A DNA stretch of 64,000 nucleotides from Caulobacteraceae bacterium (GCA_027489335.1 JAIXZX010000009.1:1-64000); one strand, 5' to 3'. Positions 8,688-17,718 are shown, counted from the first letter of the stretch. A program made the numbers and translations. Notes: generated by a model from the letters alone, not told the origin.

Positions 8688-8762
8688 TGGAGCGGGCGAA
8701 GAGATTCGAACTCTCGACCCCAACCTTGGCAAGGTTGTGCTCTACCACTGAGCTACGCCCGC
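8688..8762 (-). tRNA. tRNA-Gly (GCC)
   Basis: Reading the minus strand from 8762 gives acceptor GCGGGCG, a D-arm with GTAGCTCAGTGGTAGAGC, anticodon stem-loop CAACC-TTGCCAA-GGTTG with anticodon GCC, T-arm GAGAG-TTCGAAT-CTCTT, acceptor CGCCCGC, discriminator T and an encoded CCA at 8690-8688. All stems pair. Its 3' end faces the accessory island, which is the usual arrangement when an integrative element has used a tRNA as its attachment site. Confidence 0.97.
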
Positions 8763-8844
8763 GCTTTTCGATGCCGACCCGAGTGGCCGCCCCCGAAAAT
8801 CGAGAGCGGGCTTATGGCAGAGGACTTGGGCCTTGGCAAGCGGC

Positions 8845-9588
8845 CTAGCCGCCGAATTTCGGGGCTTTCAACCGGCGCTTGTTGACATGGTCCTTGGGCG
8901 GTTCAGCCACCGCATCGGGGAACTCCCCACGGAAGTAGAAGCGCTGCCAGGCCTCCTTAGTGGCGTCAGGGTCGCCGCGGTAGATCTTGGCGTTGAACTC
9001 GGTCCGATGCTTCTCCCAGGCGGTGTACTGGCCCAGAAGATCGGCGTTGCGGGCCAGCGGCCGGATCACCGGCTGGAATTCCGCCAGGGGTTTGTCCTGC
9101 ACCAGGGTGATGAAGCAGAAGGGCTCGCCCTTTCGGAAGCTGACCCGGCCCGGGCGGGTGAAGATCCAGTTCATGGTGAAGGGGAAGGGGAGCCATTCGG
9201 TCTCCACCAGGCCCGCCAGGGGCTGGATGCCGTCCTTCACGTGGTTGGGCGGGCCCTGGGCCATCATCGACCAGCCCGGCGGGGTGCGGAACAGGTAGCC
9301 CGGGTGAAAGGTGATCACCCCGTGGCTGAAGTGCGACTTGGCGAAGTTGTGGAAATCCGGGTGGGGATTGTCCGGAATGAGAGTGATGTCCTCCTGGAAC
9401 TTGCCGCCGTTCCATTCGGCGCTGAATCCCATGGGGCAGAGGATTTCCCAGCCGGTGGTGTTGGCCATGGTCAGCGGCAGGCACCGATAGGGATGCCGAT
9501 CGGCGAAGCTCTCCATCCAGGCCCGCTGCGGGCGGCCGGGCACGATCTCCGGCGGGCGATCAGCGGTGGGGTAGCATTCAAGCTCCAT
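8845..9588 (-). CDS. DUF6065-type protein of unknown function
   Basis: 247 aa from the ATG at 9588 ([13 protein letters not shown]). The open frame continues upstream, but this start matches the N-terminus I associate with the family. Features are [18 protein letters not shown] (about 35-52), an aromatic-rich core ([28 protein letters not shown]) and a C-terminus with WEKHRTEFN and [11 protein letters not shown]. No signal peptide or membrane segment. The conserved His/Trp/Gly pattern resembles DUF6065 proteins, whose reaction is unknown to me. It is a monocistronic core gene next to the tRNA-Gly. Confidence 0.65.
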   Translation of the reverse strand: MELECYPTADRPPEIVPGRPQRAWMESFADRHPYRCLPLTMANTTGWEILCPMGFSAEWNGGKFQEDITLIPDNPHPDFHNFAKSHFSHGVITFHPGYLFRTPPGWSMMAQGPPNHVKDGIQPLAGLVETEWLPFPFTMNWIFTRPGRVSFRKGEPFCFITLVQDKPLAEFQPVIRPLARNADLLGQYTAWEKHRTEFNAKIYRGDPDATKEAWQRFYFRGEFPDAVAEPPKDHVNKRRLKAPKFGG

Positions 9589-9701
9589 GGGGCGTCCAAC
9601 CTCTCGACAGACGGCCGCGGACCGGCCGGACTCAAGCTCTAGCCAGCCCCCGCGGGCGCCGTCCAGTTCCACGATCGCCCCGCGCGGCTTATGAGGAGCC
9701 C

Positions 9702-10223
9702 ATGAAGACCCGCGCCGACCTGCTCGCATTCCTGGACGCTCACGGCATCGCCCACCGGACGGTGGACCATCCGGCCGTCTTCCGGGTCGGTGAGGGCGAG
9801 GAGATCAAGGTCGGCATGCCGGGCGCCCATACCAAGAACCTGTTCCTGAAGGACGCCAAGGACCGCCTGTGGCTGATCTCGGCCGCCGACCGGACGGTGA
9901 TCGACCTCAAACGCCTGCCGCCGGTGATCGGGGCTGCGCGGCTGTCCTTTGGGCGGGAGGACCTGATGGTGGAGACCCTGGGGGTGACGCCTGGCTCGGT
10001 CACCGCCCTGGGCCTGATCAACGATGTGGCCCGGCGGGTGACCTTCGTCCTCGATCACGCGCTGGTCACGGCGCCGATCGTGAACTTCCATCCCCTGACC
10101 AACACCGCCACCACAGCCCTGGCTCAGGACGGCTTCCAGGCCTTCCTCGCGGCCCTCGGCGTTGTTCCCCTGGTGGTGGACTTTGAGGCCTTGCAGGTGG
10201 TCGAACCTCAAACCATCCGTTGA
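9702..10223 (+). CDS. proX: Aminoacyl-tRNA(Pro) editing protein, ProXp-ala/PrdX type (YbaK fold)
   Basis: 173 aa, about the usual length of the stand-alone prolyl-tRNA editing family. [19 protein letters not shown] (about 42-60) is the family hallmark, with the conserved Lys that contacts the tRNA 3' end; the GxxPG-type loop lies at [16 protein letters not shown] (about 98-113), and the C-terminus has [22 protein letters not shown]. Such enzymes hydrolyse Ala-tRNA(Pro) made in error by ProRS, in trans in the cytoplasm. The [11 protein letters not shown] form suggests the ala-specific subgroup rather than the Cys-specific YbaK. A second YbaK-fold gene is at 44,392. The gene lies upstream of cnoX on the same strand. 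Confidence 0.87.
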   Translation: MKTRADLLAFLDAHGIAHRTVDHPAVFRVGEGEEIKVGMPGAHTKNLFLKDAKDRLWLISAADRTVIDLKRLPPVIGAARLSFGREDLMVETLGVTPGSVTALGLINDVARRVTFVLDHALVTAPIVNFHPLTNTATTALAQDGFQAFLAALGVVPLVVDFEALQVVEPQTIR

Positions 10224-10296
10224 AGCGGGCCGGTCATGGGACCATCTTAGGGCCTGCCGCGTTGCCCCAGTCAGTCCAAGCAAGACGAGTTCACCC

Positions 10297-11196
10297 ATGA
10301 GCCTCATCGGAGAGACCGCCGCCCCCGCCCCCGGAGGGGCCCTGGTCAAGGACGCCAGCGACGCCAGCTTCATGGCTGATGTGGTCGAGGCGAGCCAGGA
10401 GACGCCGGTCATCGTCGACTTCTGGGCGCCCTGGTGCGGCCCCTGCCGCCAGCTGGGCCCGGCCCTGGAAAAGGCGGTCAACGCGGCCAAGGGCAAGGTC
10501 AAGATGGTCAAGATCGACATTGACCAGAACCCCGCCTTCGCCGGCCAGCTACGGGTGCAGTCGATCCCGGCGGTCTTCGCCTTCTTTGGCGGCCGGCCGG
10601 TGGACGGCTTCATGGGCGCCCTGCCCGAGAGCCAGGTGAAGGCTTTTGTCGACAAGTTGGCGGCCATGGCCCCGGCCGACGGGGTTGATGAGCTGCTGGA
10701 CATGGCCAAGGCCGCCCTGGAGGCCGGCGACATCGCGCTCGCCGCCCAGGGCTTCGCCCAAGTCCTGCAGGCCGAGCCTGACCATGTGAAGGCGCTGGGG
10801 GGGCTAGCCCGCTGCTACCTCGCCGGCGGTGAGCCCGACCGGGCGAAGGAGATCCTCGACATGGCGCCCGAGGGGGCCAAGGATCCCGACCTGGACAGCG
10901 TGCGCGCGGCCCTGAACCTGGCCGCCGAGGCGCCCTCGGAAACTCGGGAATTCGAAGCCCGTCTCGCCGCCGACGCCGATGACCATGAGGCTCGTCTGGC
11001 CCTGGCCAAGGCCCTGGCCGGCCGCGGGCGGATGGAGGCCGCCGCCGACCATCTGCTGCACATCATCGAACGGGACCGGACCTGGAACGACGAGGCCGCC
11101 CGCAAGCAGCTGCTGACCATCTTTGAAGCCGCCGGTCCCGGGTCGGAGGTGGCCCGCAACGGCCGCCGCCGGCTGTCGGCGATCCTGTTCTCATAG
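10297..11196 (+). CDS. cnoX: CnoX/YbbN-type chaperedoxin (thioredoxin plus TPR)
   Basis: 299 aa from ATG 10297; an in-frame extension upstream lacks family similarity. Residues 20-125 are a thioredoxin domain with a complete WCGPC active site (C47, C50) and the cis-Pro loop QSIPAVFAF. Residues 135-299 are TPR-like helical repeats. This is the CnoX architecture: a holdase that protects unfolding proteins and passes them to GroEL or DnaK. E. coli YbbN lacks the redox pair, whereas an intact WCGPC, as here, is described for the alphaproteobacterial proteins and implies a redox-active chaperedoxin. It is followed 20 nt later by the Lon-domain gene, so the two are probably co-transcribed. Confidence 0.9.
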   Translation: MSLIGETAAPAPGGALVKDASDASFMADVVEASQETPVIVDFWAPWCGPCRQLGPALEKAVNAAKGKVKMVKIDIDQNPAFAGQLRVQSIPAVFAFFGGRPVDGFMGALPESQVKAFVDKLAAMAPADGVDELLDMAKAALEAGDIALAAQGFAQVLQAEPDHVKALGGLARCYLAGGEPDRAKEILDMAPEGAKDPDLDSVRAALNLAAEAPSETREFEARLAADADDHEARLALAKALAGRGRMEAAADHLLHIIERDRTWNDEAARKQLLTIFEAAGPGSEVARNGRRRLSAILFS

Positions 11197-11216
11197 GAAG
11201 CCCAGAGGTGACGCCC

Positions 11217-11876
11217 ATGCCGGGCTATCGGCGCACGAGTGATCTGCCGCAGATCATCCCGATCTTCCCCCTGGACGGGGCCGTGCTGCTGCCTGGCGGG
11301 GAGCTGCCTCTGCAGATCTTCGAGCCGCGCTATCTAAACATGGTGGATGACGCCATGGCCGGCGACCGGGTGATCGGCATGATACAGACCCGGGCCGGCG
11401 GCGAGCGGGCGCGGCCCAATCTGACCAGCGTCGGCTGCCTCGGGCGGATCACCAGCTTCGCTGAGACCTCGGACGGGCGCTATCTGATCACCCTGACCGG
11501 GATCTGCCGGTTCGTGGCCGGCGAGGAGCTCTCGGCCCGGACCCCCTATCGCCAGCTGCGTGTGGCCTATGGCGACTTCGAGGCTGATCTCTCGCCCGAG
11601 GACGAGGGGCCGCCCGAGATGGACCGGGAGCGGTTCGCCCGGGCTCTGAAGCGGTATCTGAACCGCCGGGAGCTGGATGTGGACGACGAGACGGCCATGA
11701 CCGCGCCCATCGCCCCCCTGGTGACCAGCCTGGCCATGGGCCTGCCGTTTGAGCCTTCGGAAAAGCAGGCCCTGCTGGAGGCGCTCACGCTCACCGAGCG
11801 TGTCCGCAGCCTCACCGCCCTGCTGGAGATCGACGCGCTTGAGGATGATGACGGCGCGCCCCATAGCGTCCAGTAG
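11217..11876 (+). CDS. LON peptidase N-terminal (substrate-binding) domain protein
   Basis: 219 aa from ATG 11217, with AGAGG 8 nt upstream; a GTG at 11208 is a possible alternative. The N-terminus [25 protein letters not shown] is the signature of the Lon substrate-binding domain, but no AAA+ or protease domain follows. The stand-alone form is common in proteobacteria and is of unknown function, perhaps a substrate adaptor. Gene order cnoX, lon-domain, trm112-like suggests a proteostasis-linked operon. Confidence 0.87.
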   Translation: MPGYRRTSDLPQIIPIFPLDGAVLLPGGELPLQIFEPRYLNMVDDAMAGDRVIGMIQTRAGGERARPNLTSVGCLGRITSFAETSDGRYLITLTGICRFVAGEELSARTPYRQLRVAYGDFEADLSPEDEGPPEMDRERFARALKRYLNRRELDVDDETAMTAPIAPLVTSLAMGLPFEPSEKQALLEALTLTERVRSLTALLEIDALEDDDGAPHSVQ

Positions 11877-11899
11877 CGCGCTGGTTTAGAGACGTTGGC

Positions 11900-12115
11900 A
11901 TGACTGAAGACGCGCCCGCCGAGCCGATGCTCGCCCTCACCGCCGAGATCGATCCCCGTTTGCTGGAGATCCTGGTCTGCCCCGTCACCCACGGGCCATT
12001 GGACTATGATCGCGAGCGGGCTGAGCTGATCAGCCGCGGCGCCAGGCTCGCCTATCCGGTCCGCGACGGCGTGCCGATCATGCTGCCGGAAGAGGCCCGC
12101 GAACTCACCGATTAA
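11900..12115 (+). CDS. Trm112 family protein (UPF0434/YcaR type)
   Basis: 71 aa. [20 protein letters not shown] followed by [20 protein letters not shown] matches the short bacterial Trm112-like family; usually 60-70 aa. Of the zinc ligands only one Cys remains (CPVTH), which is common in bacterial members. In eukaryotes Trm112 activates tRNA/rRNA methyltransferases; the bacterial role is less clear. The stop overlaps the stop of the convergent hydroxylase gene by 3-4 nt (12112-12115). Confidence 0.88.
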   Translation: MTEDAPAEPMLALTAEIDPRLLEILVCPVTHGPLDYDRERAELISRGARLAYPVRDGVPIMLPEEARELTD

Positions 12116-13362
12116 AGGGCTTCGCCACGCAAGAGCCGGGGCAGGTCGCCAAAGGCGCCGCCGGCCTGCTGCATGAACATGCGCCGGGCGACCGGGATAC
12201 GGTTCACCGCCGACATGCCCGCCCCGCGCGCCAGGCGCAGCACAGGATTGTCGTTGGAGAACAGGTGGACGAAGGCGTCCATGCCGGCGCTGAGCAGGGC
12301 GGTGTCGAACCGCCGCCAGCGGCCATAGCGCTCCAGCACCACCTCTGAGCCCAGATCCTCCCCGAGACGGGCGGCGTCCACCAGCACCTCGGCCAGCGCC
12401 GCGGCGCCCTTCAGCCCCAGGTTCAGCCCCTGGCCGGCGATGGGATGCACCCCGTGGGCGGCGTCGCCCAGCAGGGCCAGGCGCGGGGCGGTGAACCGCT
12501 CGGCCAGCTGCAGCGACAGTGGATAGGAGAAGACCGGCCCGTCCAGCTGCGCATTTCCGAGGAAGGCCCCGAAGCGGCGCATCAGGTGAGCGTGGAAGAC
12601 CTCGGGCCTGGCCGACTTCAGCGCCGCGCCGCGGGCCGTGCTCTCTGTCCAGACCAGGCTCGCTCGATTGTCGGTCAGGGGCAGGATGGCGAAGGGGCCG
12701 CTGGGCAGGAAATACTCGTGCGCCACGCCCTCGTGCGGCCGCTCCAAGCGCACCGTGGCGACCACGCCGGTCTGGCGATAGTCCCAGCCCAGCGCGCCGA
12801 TGCCGGCGGCCTTGCGCAGGACCGAGCCGCGCCCTTCAGCCCCGATCGCCAGGGGGGCGGTGATCACCCGCCCGTCTTCGAGGGTCACCACCGCGCCGCC
12901 CTTTTCGAAGGTCGCGCTGGCCACCTTGGCCGGCGCCAGGACCGAGATGCCAGCCTCGATCACGGCCTTGGACAGCACGGCGCGGATCTGGCGGTTCTCC
13001 AGCAGATAGCCCAGGGGCTCGCCGTCGGACCGGTCGGCGATCTCAGCGGAGTCGAAGCGCAGATGGAAGGGCAGGGCCGCGGGCGTCGCCGCCCCAGGCG
13101 CGCGGCCATCGGTGACCAGAATCTGCTCGATCCGCTGGGCGTGCGGCGCCAGGGCCTCAGCCAGGCCCAGGGCCCGCCACTGGCGGAAGGCGGCGTAGGC
13201 GATGGCCGAGGCGCGGCCGTCAAAGGTGGGCGCCAGCTGGGTCTCAAAGGGGGCCGGGTCCACCAGAAGCGGCTTCAGTCCGGCCTGCGCCAGGGAGAGG
13301 GCGAGGGTGGCGCCCGCCATGCCGGCGCCGGCGATGATCACGTCGGGATCGGTGATGTCCAT
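12112..13362 (-). CDS. UbiH/UbiF-family FAD-dependent hydroxylase
   Basis: 416 aa from ATG 13362. The Rossmann motif [21 protein letters not shown] is at about 8-28, followed by the FAD-ribose motif [18 protein letters not shown] at about 295-312, diagnostic of ubiquinone-biosynthesis-type aromatic hydroxylases (PHBH fold). It probably hydroxylates the quinone ring using NAD(P)H and O2; which position cannot be told from sequence, so no symbol is assigned. It is divergent from the EmrAB operon, so the 185-bp region with two operators may act on both. It is also convergent with trm112. Confidence 0.85.
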   Translation of the reverse strand: MDITDPDVIIAGAGMAGATLALSLAQAGLKPLLVDPAPFETQLAPTFDGRASAIAYAAFRQWRALGLAEALAPHAQRIEQILVTDGRAPGAATPAALPFHLRFDSAEIADRSDGEPLGYLLENRQIRAVLSKAVIEAGISVLAPAKVASATFEKGGAVVTLEDGRVITAPLAIGAEGRGSVLRKAAGIGALGWDYRQTGVVATVRLERPHEGVAHEYFLPSGPFAILPLTDNRASLVWTESTARGAALKSARPEVFHAHLMRRFGAFLGNAQLDGPVFSYPLSLQLAERFTAPRLALLGDAAHGVHPIAGQGLNLGLKGAAALAEVLVDAARLGEDLGSEVVLERYGRWRRFDTALLSAGMDAFVHLFSNDNPVLRLARGAGMSAVNRIPVARRMFMQQAGGAFGDLPRLLRGEAL

Positions 13363-13420
13363 GCCGCGATATGGGGGTCTGCAGCCCCGCGCGTCCAGTC
13401 CGCCGCCGCAGGAAATGAGC

Positions 13421-13436
13421 TGGACTATTGAGTCCA
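13421..13436. promoter_or_regulatory. Palindromic operator 1 of the emr efflux operon
   Basis: TGGACT-ATTG-AGTCCA is a perfect 6-bp inverted repeat with a 4-bp spacer, followed by TTTT. It matches operator 2 in half-site (TGGACY), spacing and downstream T tract, and lies exactly 60 bp before it. The layout is typical of a TetR-family dimer site; the likely binder is the TetR encoded at 16,283. Confidence 0.65.
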
Positions 13437-13479
13437 TTTTTCGATTGCCGAGGGTTTGGCGCGAGCCTAGGAGGATTGA

Positions 13480-13497
13480 ATGGACCGGGTGGTCCAT
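13480..13497. promoter_or_regulatory. Palindromic operator 2 of the emr efflux operon
   Basis: ATGGACC-GGGT-GGTCCAT is a perfect inverted repeat sharing the TGGAC half-site with operator 1. The centre-to-centre distance to operator 1 is 60 bp. The site also contains the start of a mini-ORF, so binding could block both transcription and the leader region. Confidence 0.65.
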
Positions 13498-13503
13498 TTT
13501 TGA
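13480..13503 (+). CDS. Possible seven-residue leader peptide upstream of emrA
   Basis: A perfect AGGAGG (13469-13474) sits 5 nt before an ATG that encodes MDRVVHF and a TGA. It is out of frame with emrA and directly followed by a strong hairpin. The Shine-Dalgarno match is better than that of emrA itself. It may be a real attenuation leader, or a by-product of the operator sequence. Confidence 0.35.
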   Translation: MDRVVHF

Positions 13504-13508
13504 GGTTC

Positions 13509-13531
13509 GCCCCGGGTCAATGGCCCGGGGC
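13509..13531 (+). other. Hairpin just upstream of the emrA ribosome binding site
   Basis: GCCCCGGG-TCAATGG-CCCGGGGC forms a perfect 8-bp stem with a 7-nt loop. It ends 16 nt before the emrA start. There is no T tract, so it is not a classical terminator; it may affect mRNA stability or translation. Confidence 0.5.
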
Positions 13532-13547
13532 CGGTGAAGTCAGCGCC

Positions 13548-14651
13548 ATGGCCATTCGTGATCTCGTCGCGTCCCTGAAGCCCGTTCATCTGATCGCCGC
13601 AGCGGTCCTGCTCGCCATCGGCGTCGGCGGGACCCTCTGGTGGCTGGAGCGGCAGCGGTTCGAAACCACCGACAACGCCTTCGCCCAGGCCGACAGCGTC
13701 TCGGTGGCGCCGCAGATCGACGGCTATGTCACCGAGGTCCTGGTGGCCGATAATGCGGTGGTCCGACAGGGCCAGGTGCTGGCGAAGATCGATGCGGACA
13801 CCATCACGGCCAGCCTCGCTCAGGCGGTCGCCCGAGCCGAGGCCCTGGAGGCCGCCGTGCGCGGGGTCGATGACCGGGCGCGGCTCGAGGAGGCGATGAT
13901 CGCCCAGAAGGCCGCGGGCCTGGCCAGCGCCCGGGCACAGGCGCAGCTGGCCCAGGCCGAGCTCGATCGCTACGACCGCCTGTCGCAGAAGGGCTGGGTC
14001 TCCGCTCAGCGGGTGCAGACGGTCAAGGCCGGCGCCCGGCAGGCGCAGGCCGCGCTCTCCGAGGCTGAGGCGACCCTGGAGGCCGAGCGTCGCACCGCCC
14101 AGTCCCTGGGCTCGGCCCGGGCTCAGACCGTGGCGGAGGCGGCTGCGGCGGCCGCGGCGGTGGAGCAGGCCAGGATCAATCTCACCCGCACTGAAATCCG
14201 CGCCCCAGTGGCCGGCGTGGTCGGCGCCCGGGCCGTGCGGCCGGGCCAGTATGTGCGCCCCGGCGCCAGCCTGATGACCATCGTCCCAGTCGGCCAGGCC
14301 TATGTGGTGGCGAATTTCAAGGAGACCCAGGTGGCCCGGCTGAGCATCGGCCAGCGGGTGGAGATCAAGGCCGACGCCTTTGGCGGCGAGGCCCTGGAAG
14401 GGCGGATCGACAGCTTCGCCCCAGCGACCGGCTCGGAGTTCGCCCTGATCCCGGTGGAGAACGCAGTCGGCAACTTCACCAAGATCGCCCAGCGCTTGCC
14501 GGTGCGCATCGCCATAGACCCTGACCAGCCGCTGGCCGGCGCCCTACGGCCAGGCCTCTCGGTCAAGGTCAAGGTTGATGTGCGCGAGACCCCTGGCGCC
14601 ACCTTCGCCGACGCCATGGCCGGTCCGATCAGCCAGGCCCAGGCCCGCTAG
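13548..14651 (+). CDS. emrA: EmrA/HlyD-type membrane fusion protein of an MFS efflux pump
   Basis: 367 aa from ATG 13548 (GGTGAAG upstream); an in-frame upstream extension is not supported. One membrane segment at about 14-32 (LIAAAVLLAIGVGGTLWWL), then TTDNAFAQADSVSVAPQIDGYV (first lipoyl half), a long alpha-helical hairpin rich in Ala/Gln (about 95-215) and the second lipoyl half INLTRTEIRAPVAGVVGAR, followed by the beta-barrel region. It links the inner-membrane EmrB-type transporter to an outer-membrane channel. The EmrB gene starts 12 nt downstream; no outer membrane factor is encoded here, so a TolC-like partner must lie elsewhere. Confidence 0.88.
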   Translation: MAIRDLVASLKPVHLIAAAVLLAIGVGGTLWWLERQRFETTDNAFAQADSVSVAPQIDGYVTEVLVADNAVVRQGQVLAKIDADTITASLAQAVARAEALEAAVRGVDDRARLEEAMIAQKAAGLASARAQAQLAQAELDRYDRLSQKGWVSAQRVQTVKAGARQAQAALSEAEATLEAERRTAQSLGSARAQTVAEAAAAAAAVEQARINLTRTEIRAPVAGVVGARAVRPGQYVRPGASLMTIVPVGQAYVVANFKETQVARLSIGQRVEIKADAFGGEALEGRIDSFAPATGSEFALIPVENAVGNFTKIAQRLPVRIAIDPDQPLAGALRPGLSVKVKVDVRETPGATFADAMAGPISQAQAR

Positions 14652-14663
14652 GGCCGCCCGCGC

Positions 14664-16283
14664 ATGAGCGACAAGGCCCCAGGTCCTGGCGCCGGCCCGG
14701 CGGTGATGAGCGCGCCGGTTCCGGCCAGCGTGCAGACCGCCGAGGGCGAGGTGGACTGGACCCGCCTGTTCCTGGGGTTCGGCGGCATGGTGGTCGGCTA
14801 TTTCATGGCCGTCCTCGACATCCAGATCGTCGCGGCCTCCCTGACCCAGATCCAGGCCGGCATCGGCGCCAACGCCGACCAGATCAGCTGGGTGCAGACC
14901 ATCTACCTCCTGGCCGAGGTGGTGATCATCCCGCTGACGGCCTACCTGACCCGCATGTTCGGGACCCGGCCGGTCTATGTGGTGGCCGCCGGCGCCTTCA
15001 TCGTCACCTCGGTGCTGGTGGGCCTGACCACCAGCGTCGAGGCGATGATCGTCATGCGCGCCTTCCAGGGCCTGGCGGCCGGGGCCATGATCCCCTCGGT
15101 CTTCGCCACCGCCATGACGGTCTTCCCGCCGGACAAGCGGGTGACGGCCAATGTCATCGTTGGCCTGATCGTGACGCTCGCCCCCACCATCGGCCCGACC
15201 CTGGGCGGCCACCTGACCGACGCGCTCGGGTGGCGGTGGCTCTTCTTCATCAATGTGCCCGCCGGCCTGCTGGTGATCTTCCTGGTTGGCCGCTACGCCG
15301 ACTTCGACAAGGGCGACCCGTCCCTCGGCAAGGGGGTGGACTGGTGGGGCGTGGGCCTGATGACGGTCTTCCTCCTGTCCATGCAGTTTGTGATTGAGGA
15401 AGGCGCCAAGGAGGGCTGGTTCGACGAGCCCCTGATCCTCTGGCTGAGCGTCCTGGCTGGTCTCACCGGGGCGGTCTTCATCTGGCGTCAGCTCACTTAC
15501 CGACAGCCGATCGTTTCCCTGCAGCCGTTCCGGGACCGAAACTTCACCCTGGGCATGGTGATGAATTTCGTGGCCGGGGCGAGCCTGTTTGGCGGCACCT
15601 TCATCCTGCCCCTGTTCCTCGGCCAGATTCGTCAGTATTCGGCGGCCGAGGTGGGCACCACCATGCTTATCTCCGGGCTGGTGATGTTCGTCTCCGCCCC
15701 CCTGGCCGGCCGGCTGGTTCGGGCCATGGACGCGCGCATTCCCATGGTCATCGGCTTTGGCCTGGCCGCCTACGGGGTGGGGCTGGGCTCACACGTGACC
15801 GCCGACTGGGGTTTCTGGGAGTTCGCGGGCCTGCAGGCCTGGCGAGGCATGGGGGTGATGATGGCGATGATCGCCGCCCAGCAGATGAGCGTCTCGACCC
15901 TGCCGCCTTCGATGATGAAGGACGCCTCGGCCCTGGTGAATCTGATCCGCAACATCGGTGGCGCCGTGGGCCTGGCGGTTCTGACCACGGTGCTGAGCCA
16001 TCAGACGGCGGTCCACTATGGCGACCTGACCGCCGGCATGAGCCTGGGCGACTTGCAGGCTCAGAGGCTGCTGGAGGGGCTGATGGGCATGATGGAGGCC
16101 CGGGGCGGTGTCGACGCCGAGGGCGCGGCCCGCAAGGCCCTGGCGGGTCTGCTGCAGCGCGAGGCCGCGGTGCTGGCCTTCGGCGACGCATTCTTCGTCC
16201 TGGCCGCCGGATGCGCCGCCGCCGCCGTGCTCGCCCTGTTCGCCGCCCCGGCCCGGGCGCCTGCGCCCCCAGGGGCCCGCTGA
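14664..16283 (+). CDS. emrB: EmrB/QacA-family MFS drug:H+ antiporter (DHA2, 14 TM)
   Basis: 539 aa with about 14 hydrophobic segments. DHA2 features are FMAVLDIQIVAASLTQIQAG in TM1, ISWVQTIYLLAEVVIIPLTA in TM2, and motif-C-like APTIGPTLGGHLTDALGWRW in TM5. It should export amphipathic toxic compounds across the inner membrane, with the EmrA protein carrying them through the periplasm. Its stop overlaps the start of the tetR gene (TGATG), so pump and regulator are translationally coupled. Confidence 0.92.
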   Translation: MSDKAPGPGAGPAVMSAPVPASVQTAEGEVDWTRLFLGFGGMVVGYFMAVLDIQIVAASLTQIQAGIGANADQISWVQTIYLLAEVVIIPLTAYLTRMFGTRPVYVVAAGAFIVTSVLVGLTTSVEAMIVMRAFQGLAAGAMIPSVFATAMTVFPPDKRVTANVIVGLIVTLAPTIGPTLGGHLTDALGWRWLFFINVPAGLLVIFLVGRYADFDKGDPSLGKGVDWWGVGLMTVFLLSMQFVIEEGAKEGWFDEPLILWLSVLAGLTGAVFIWRQLTYRQPIVSLQPFRDRNFTLGMVMNFVAGASLFGGTFILPLFLGQIRQYSAAEVGTTMLISGLVMFVSAPLAGRLVRAMDARIPMVIGFGLAAYGVGLGSHVTADWGFWEFAGLQAWRGMGVMMAMIAAQQMSVSTLPPSMMKDASALVNLIRNIGGAVGLAVLTTVLSHQTAVHYGDLTAGMSLGDLQAQRLLEGLMGMMEARGGVDAEGAARKALAGLLQREAAVLAFGDAFFVLAAGCAAAAVLALFAAPARAPAPPGAR

Positions 16284-16894
16284 TGCCCCGGATCGTCGGT
16301 CAGATCGACCAAGCCAAGAGCCAAGCCATACTGGACGCCGCCGCCGAGGTGCTGGGCACGGGCGGCCTGTCGGCCCCCATGGACGAGATCGCTCGCCGCG
16401 CCGGCGTCTCCAAACAGACCATCTACAACCACTACGGCTCCAAGGCCGAGCTGATCCGGGCCATCGTCGACCGCCGGGTCGAGGAGATCGCTGCGCCTCT
16501 GCTGGCGCCCGGCGCACAGGACCATCCGCAGGAGGCCCTGGCTGGCTTTGGCCGGGTGATGCTGGAGCTGGTGCTCAGGCCGCTCGGCCGCTCGATGCTG
16601 AAGATGACGGTGCAGGCTGCCGACGACATGCCCGACCTCGCCCGGGCCTTCTATGAGGCGGGGCCTAGGACCTCACGGCGGCGGCTGGCGGACTTCCTGC
16701 GGCAGGAGACCCTGGCCGGGCGGCTGGCGGTGGACGATCCCGATCAGGCGGCCGACTTCTTCGCCGGCATGGTGATCGGGGTGCGGCAGATCGCGGGCCT
16801 GCTCGGGGTCGAGCAGGCCGCTGAGCCCGAGGTCATCGAGCGGGTGGCGCAGGAGGCCGCCCGGCGCTTCATGCGGGCCTATGGGATCGACTGA
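16283..16894 (+). CDS. TetR/AcrR-family repressor of the emr operon
   Basis: 203 aa, ATG overlapping the emrB stop. The HTH is at about 33-62 (MDEIARRAGVSKQTIYNHYG), followed by a ligand-binding helical domain of the AcrR C-terminal type (MLELVLRPLGRSMLKMTVQA). As third gene of the operon it probably binds the two TGGAC palindromes before emrA and is released by a pump substrate. It is convergent with fabI, 11 bp away. The regulatory role is inferred from context. Confidence 0.9.
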   Translation: MPRIVGQIDQAKSQAILDAAAEVLGTGGLSAPMDEIARRAGVSKQTIYNHYGSKAELIRAIVDRRVEEIAAPLLAPGAQDHPQEALAGFGRVMLELVLRPLGRSMLKMTVQAADDMPDLARAFYEAGPRTSRRRLADFLRQETLAGRLAVDDPDQAADFFAGMVIGVRQIAGLLGVEQAAEPEVIERVAQEAARRFMRAYGID

Positions 16895-16905
16895 GACCGG
16901 GCGCT

Positions 16906-17718
16906 TCAGCCCTCGGCGTCGTCGGCCAGGCCCATGATGTGGAAGCCCGCATCCACATGCACCACCTCGCCGGTGGTGGAGCGGCCGAGATCGGACATCA
17001 GCCAGAGCGCCGCGCCGGCGACGCCCTCCATGGAGGTGTCCTCCTTCATGGCCGACATGGCCCGGCCCTGGGCCAGCATGCCCCGGCCGCCGGAAATGCC
17101 GGCCAGGGACAGGGTGCGCATGGCGCCGGCGGAGATGGCGTTGACCCGGATGCCCTTGGGGCCGAGGTCGCGGGCGGCGTAGCGGGTGGCCGCCTCAAGC
17201 CCGGCCTTGGCCACGCCCATGGTGTTGTAGTTCGGAATGGCCCGCTCGGCGCCCAGATAGGTCATGCAGACGATGGAGCCGCCATTGGGCATCAGGGCCG
17301 CGGCGCGCCGGGCGCAGTCGACAAACGAGAAGACCGAGATGTCCATGGCCCGCAGGAAGCCCTCGCGGGTGGTGTTCTCGACGAACGAGCCCTTGAGCTC
17401 GTCCTTGTTGGCGAAGGCGACGGAGTGGACGAAGAAGTCGATCTCGCCGAGCGAGTCGGCCACCACCTTGAAGGCGGCGTCCATGGCGGCGTCATCGGTG
17501 ACGTCTACCGGGGCGATGGTCTTGACCCCAAGCTGGTCGGCCAGGGGCTGTACCCGGCGCTCCATGCCCGGCAGGTGCAGGAAGGCCATCTCCGCGCCCT
17601 GGGCGGCCAGTTGCGAGGCGATGCCAAACGCGATGGACTGGTGGTTGGCGACCCCGGTCACCACCCCCTTCTTGCCCTTCATCAGTTCGCCCTTGGGCAT
17701 GTCGTAGTCGTCAGCCAT
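16906..17718 (-). CDS. fabI: Enoyl-[acyl-carrier-protein] reductase (NADH)
   Basis: 270 aa, the normal FabI length. The cofactor loop is GVANHQSIAFGIA (22-34) and the catalytic Y154, Y164 and K171 occur in YLGAERAIPNYNTMGVAKA with the correct Tyr-x6-Lys spacing. It reduces trans-2-enoyl-ACP in the last step of fatty acid elongation and is the triclosan/isoniazid-type target. Third gene of the fabA-fabB-fabI operon, 41 nt after fabB. Confidence 0.96.
   Translation of the reverse strand: MADDYDMPKGELMKGKKGVVTGVANHQSIAFGIASQLAAQGAEMAFLHLPGMERRVQPLADQLGVKTIAPVDVTDDAAMDAAFKVVADSLGEIDFFVHSVAFANKDELKGSFVENTTREGFLRAMDISVFSFVDCARRAAALMPNGGSIVCMTYLGAERAIPNYNTMGVAKAGLEAATRYAARDLGPKGIRVNAISAGAMRTLSLAGISGGRGMLAQGRAMSAMKEDTSMEGVAGAALWLMSDLGRSTTGEVVHVDAGFHIMGLADDAEG

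Noticed and set aside
12445..13431. Long plus-strand ORF opposite the UbiH-type gene
   Set aside because: Shadow of the real gene; no recognisable domain and Gly/Gln/Arg-biased composition.
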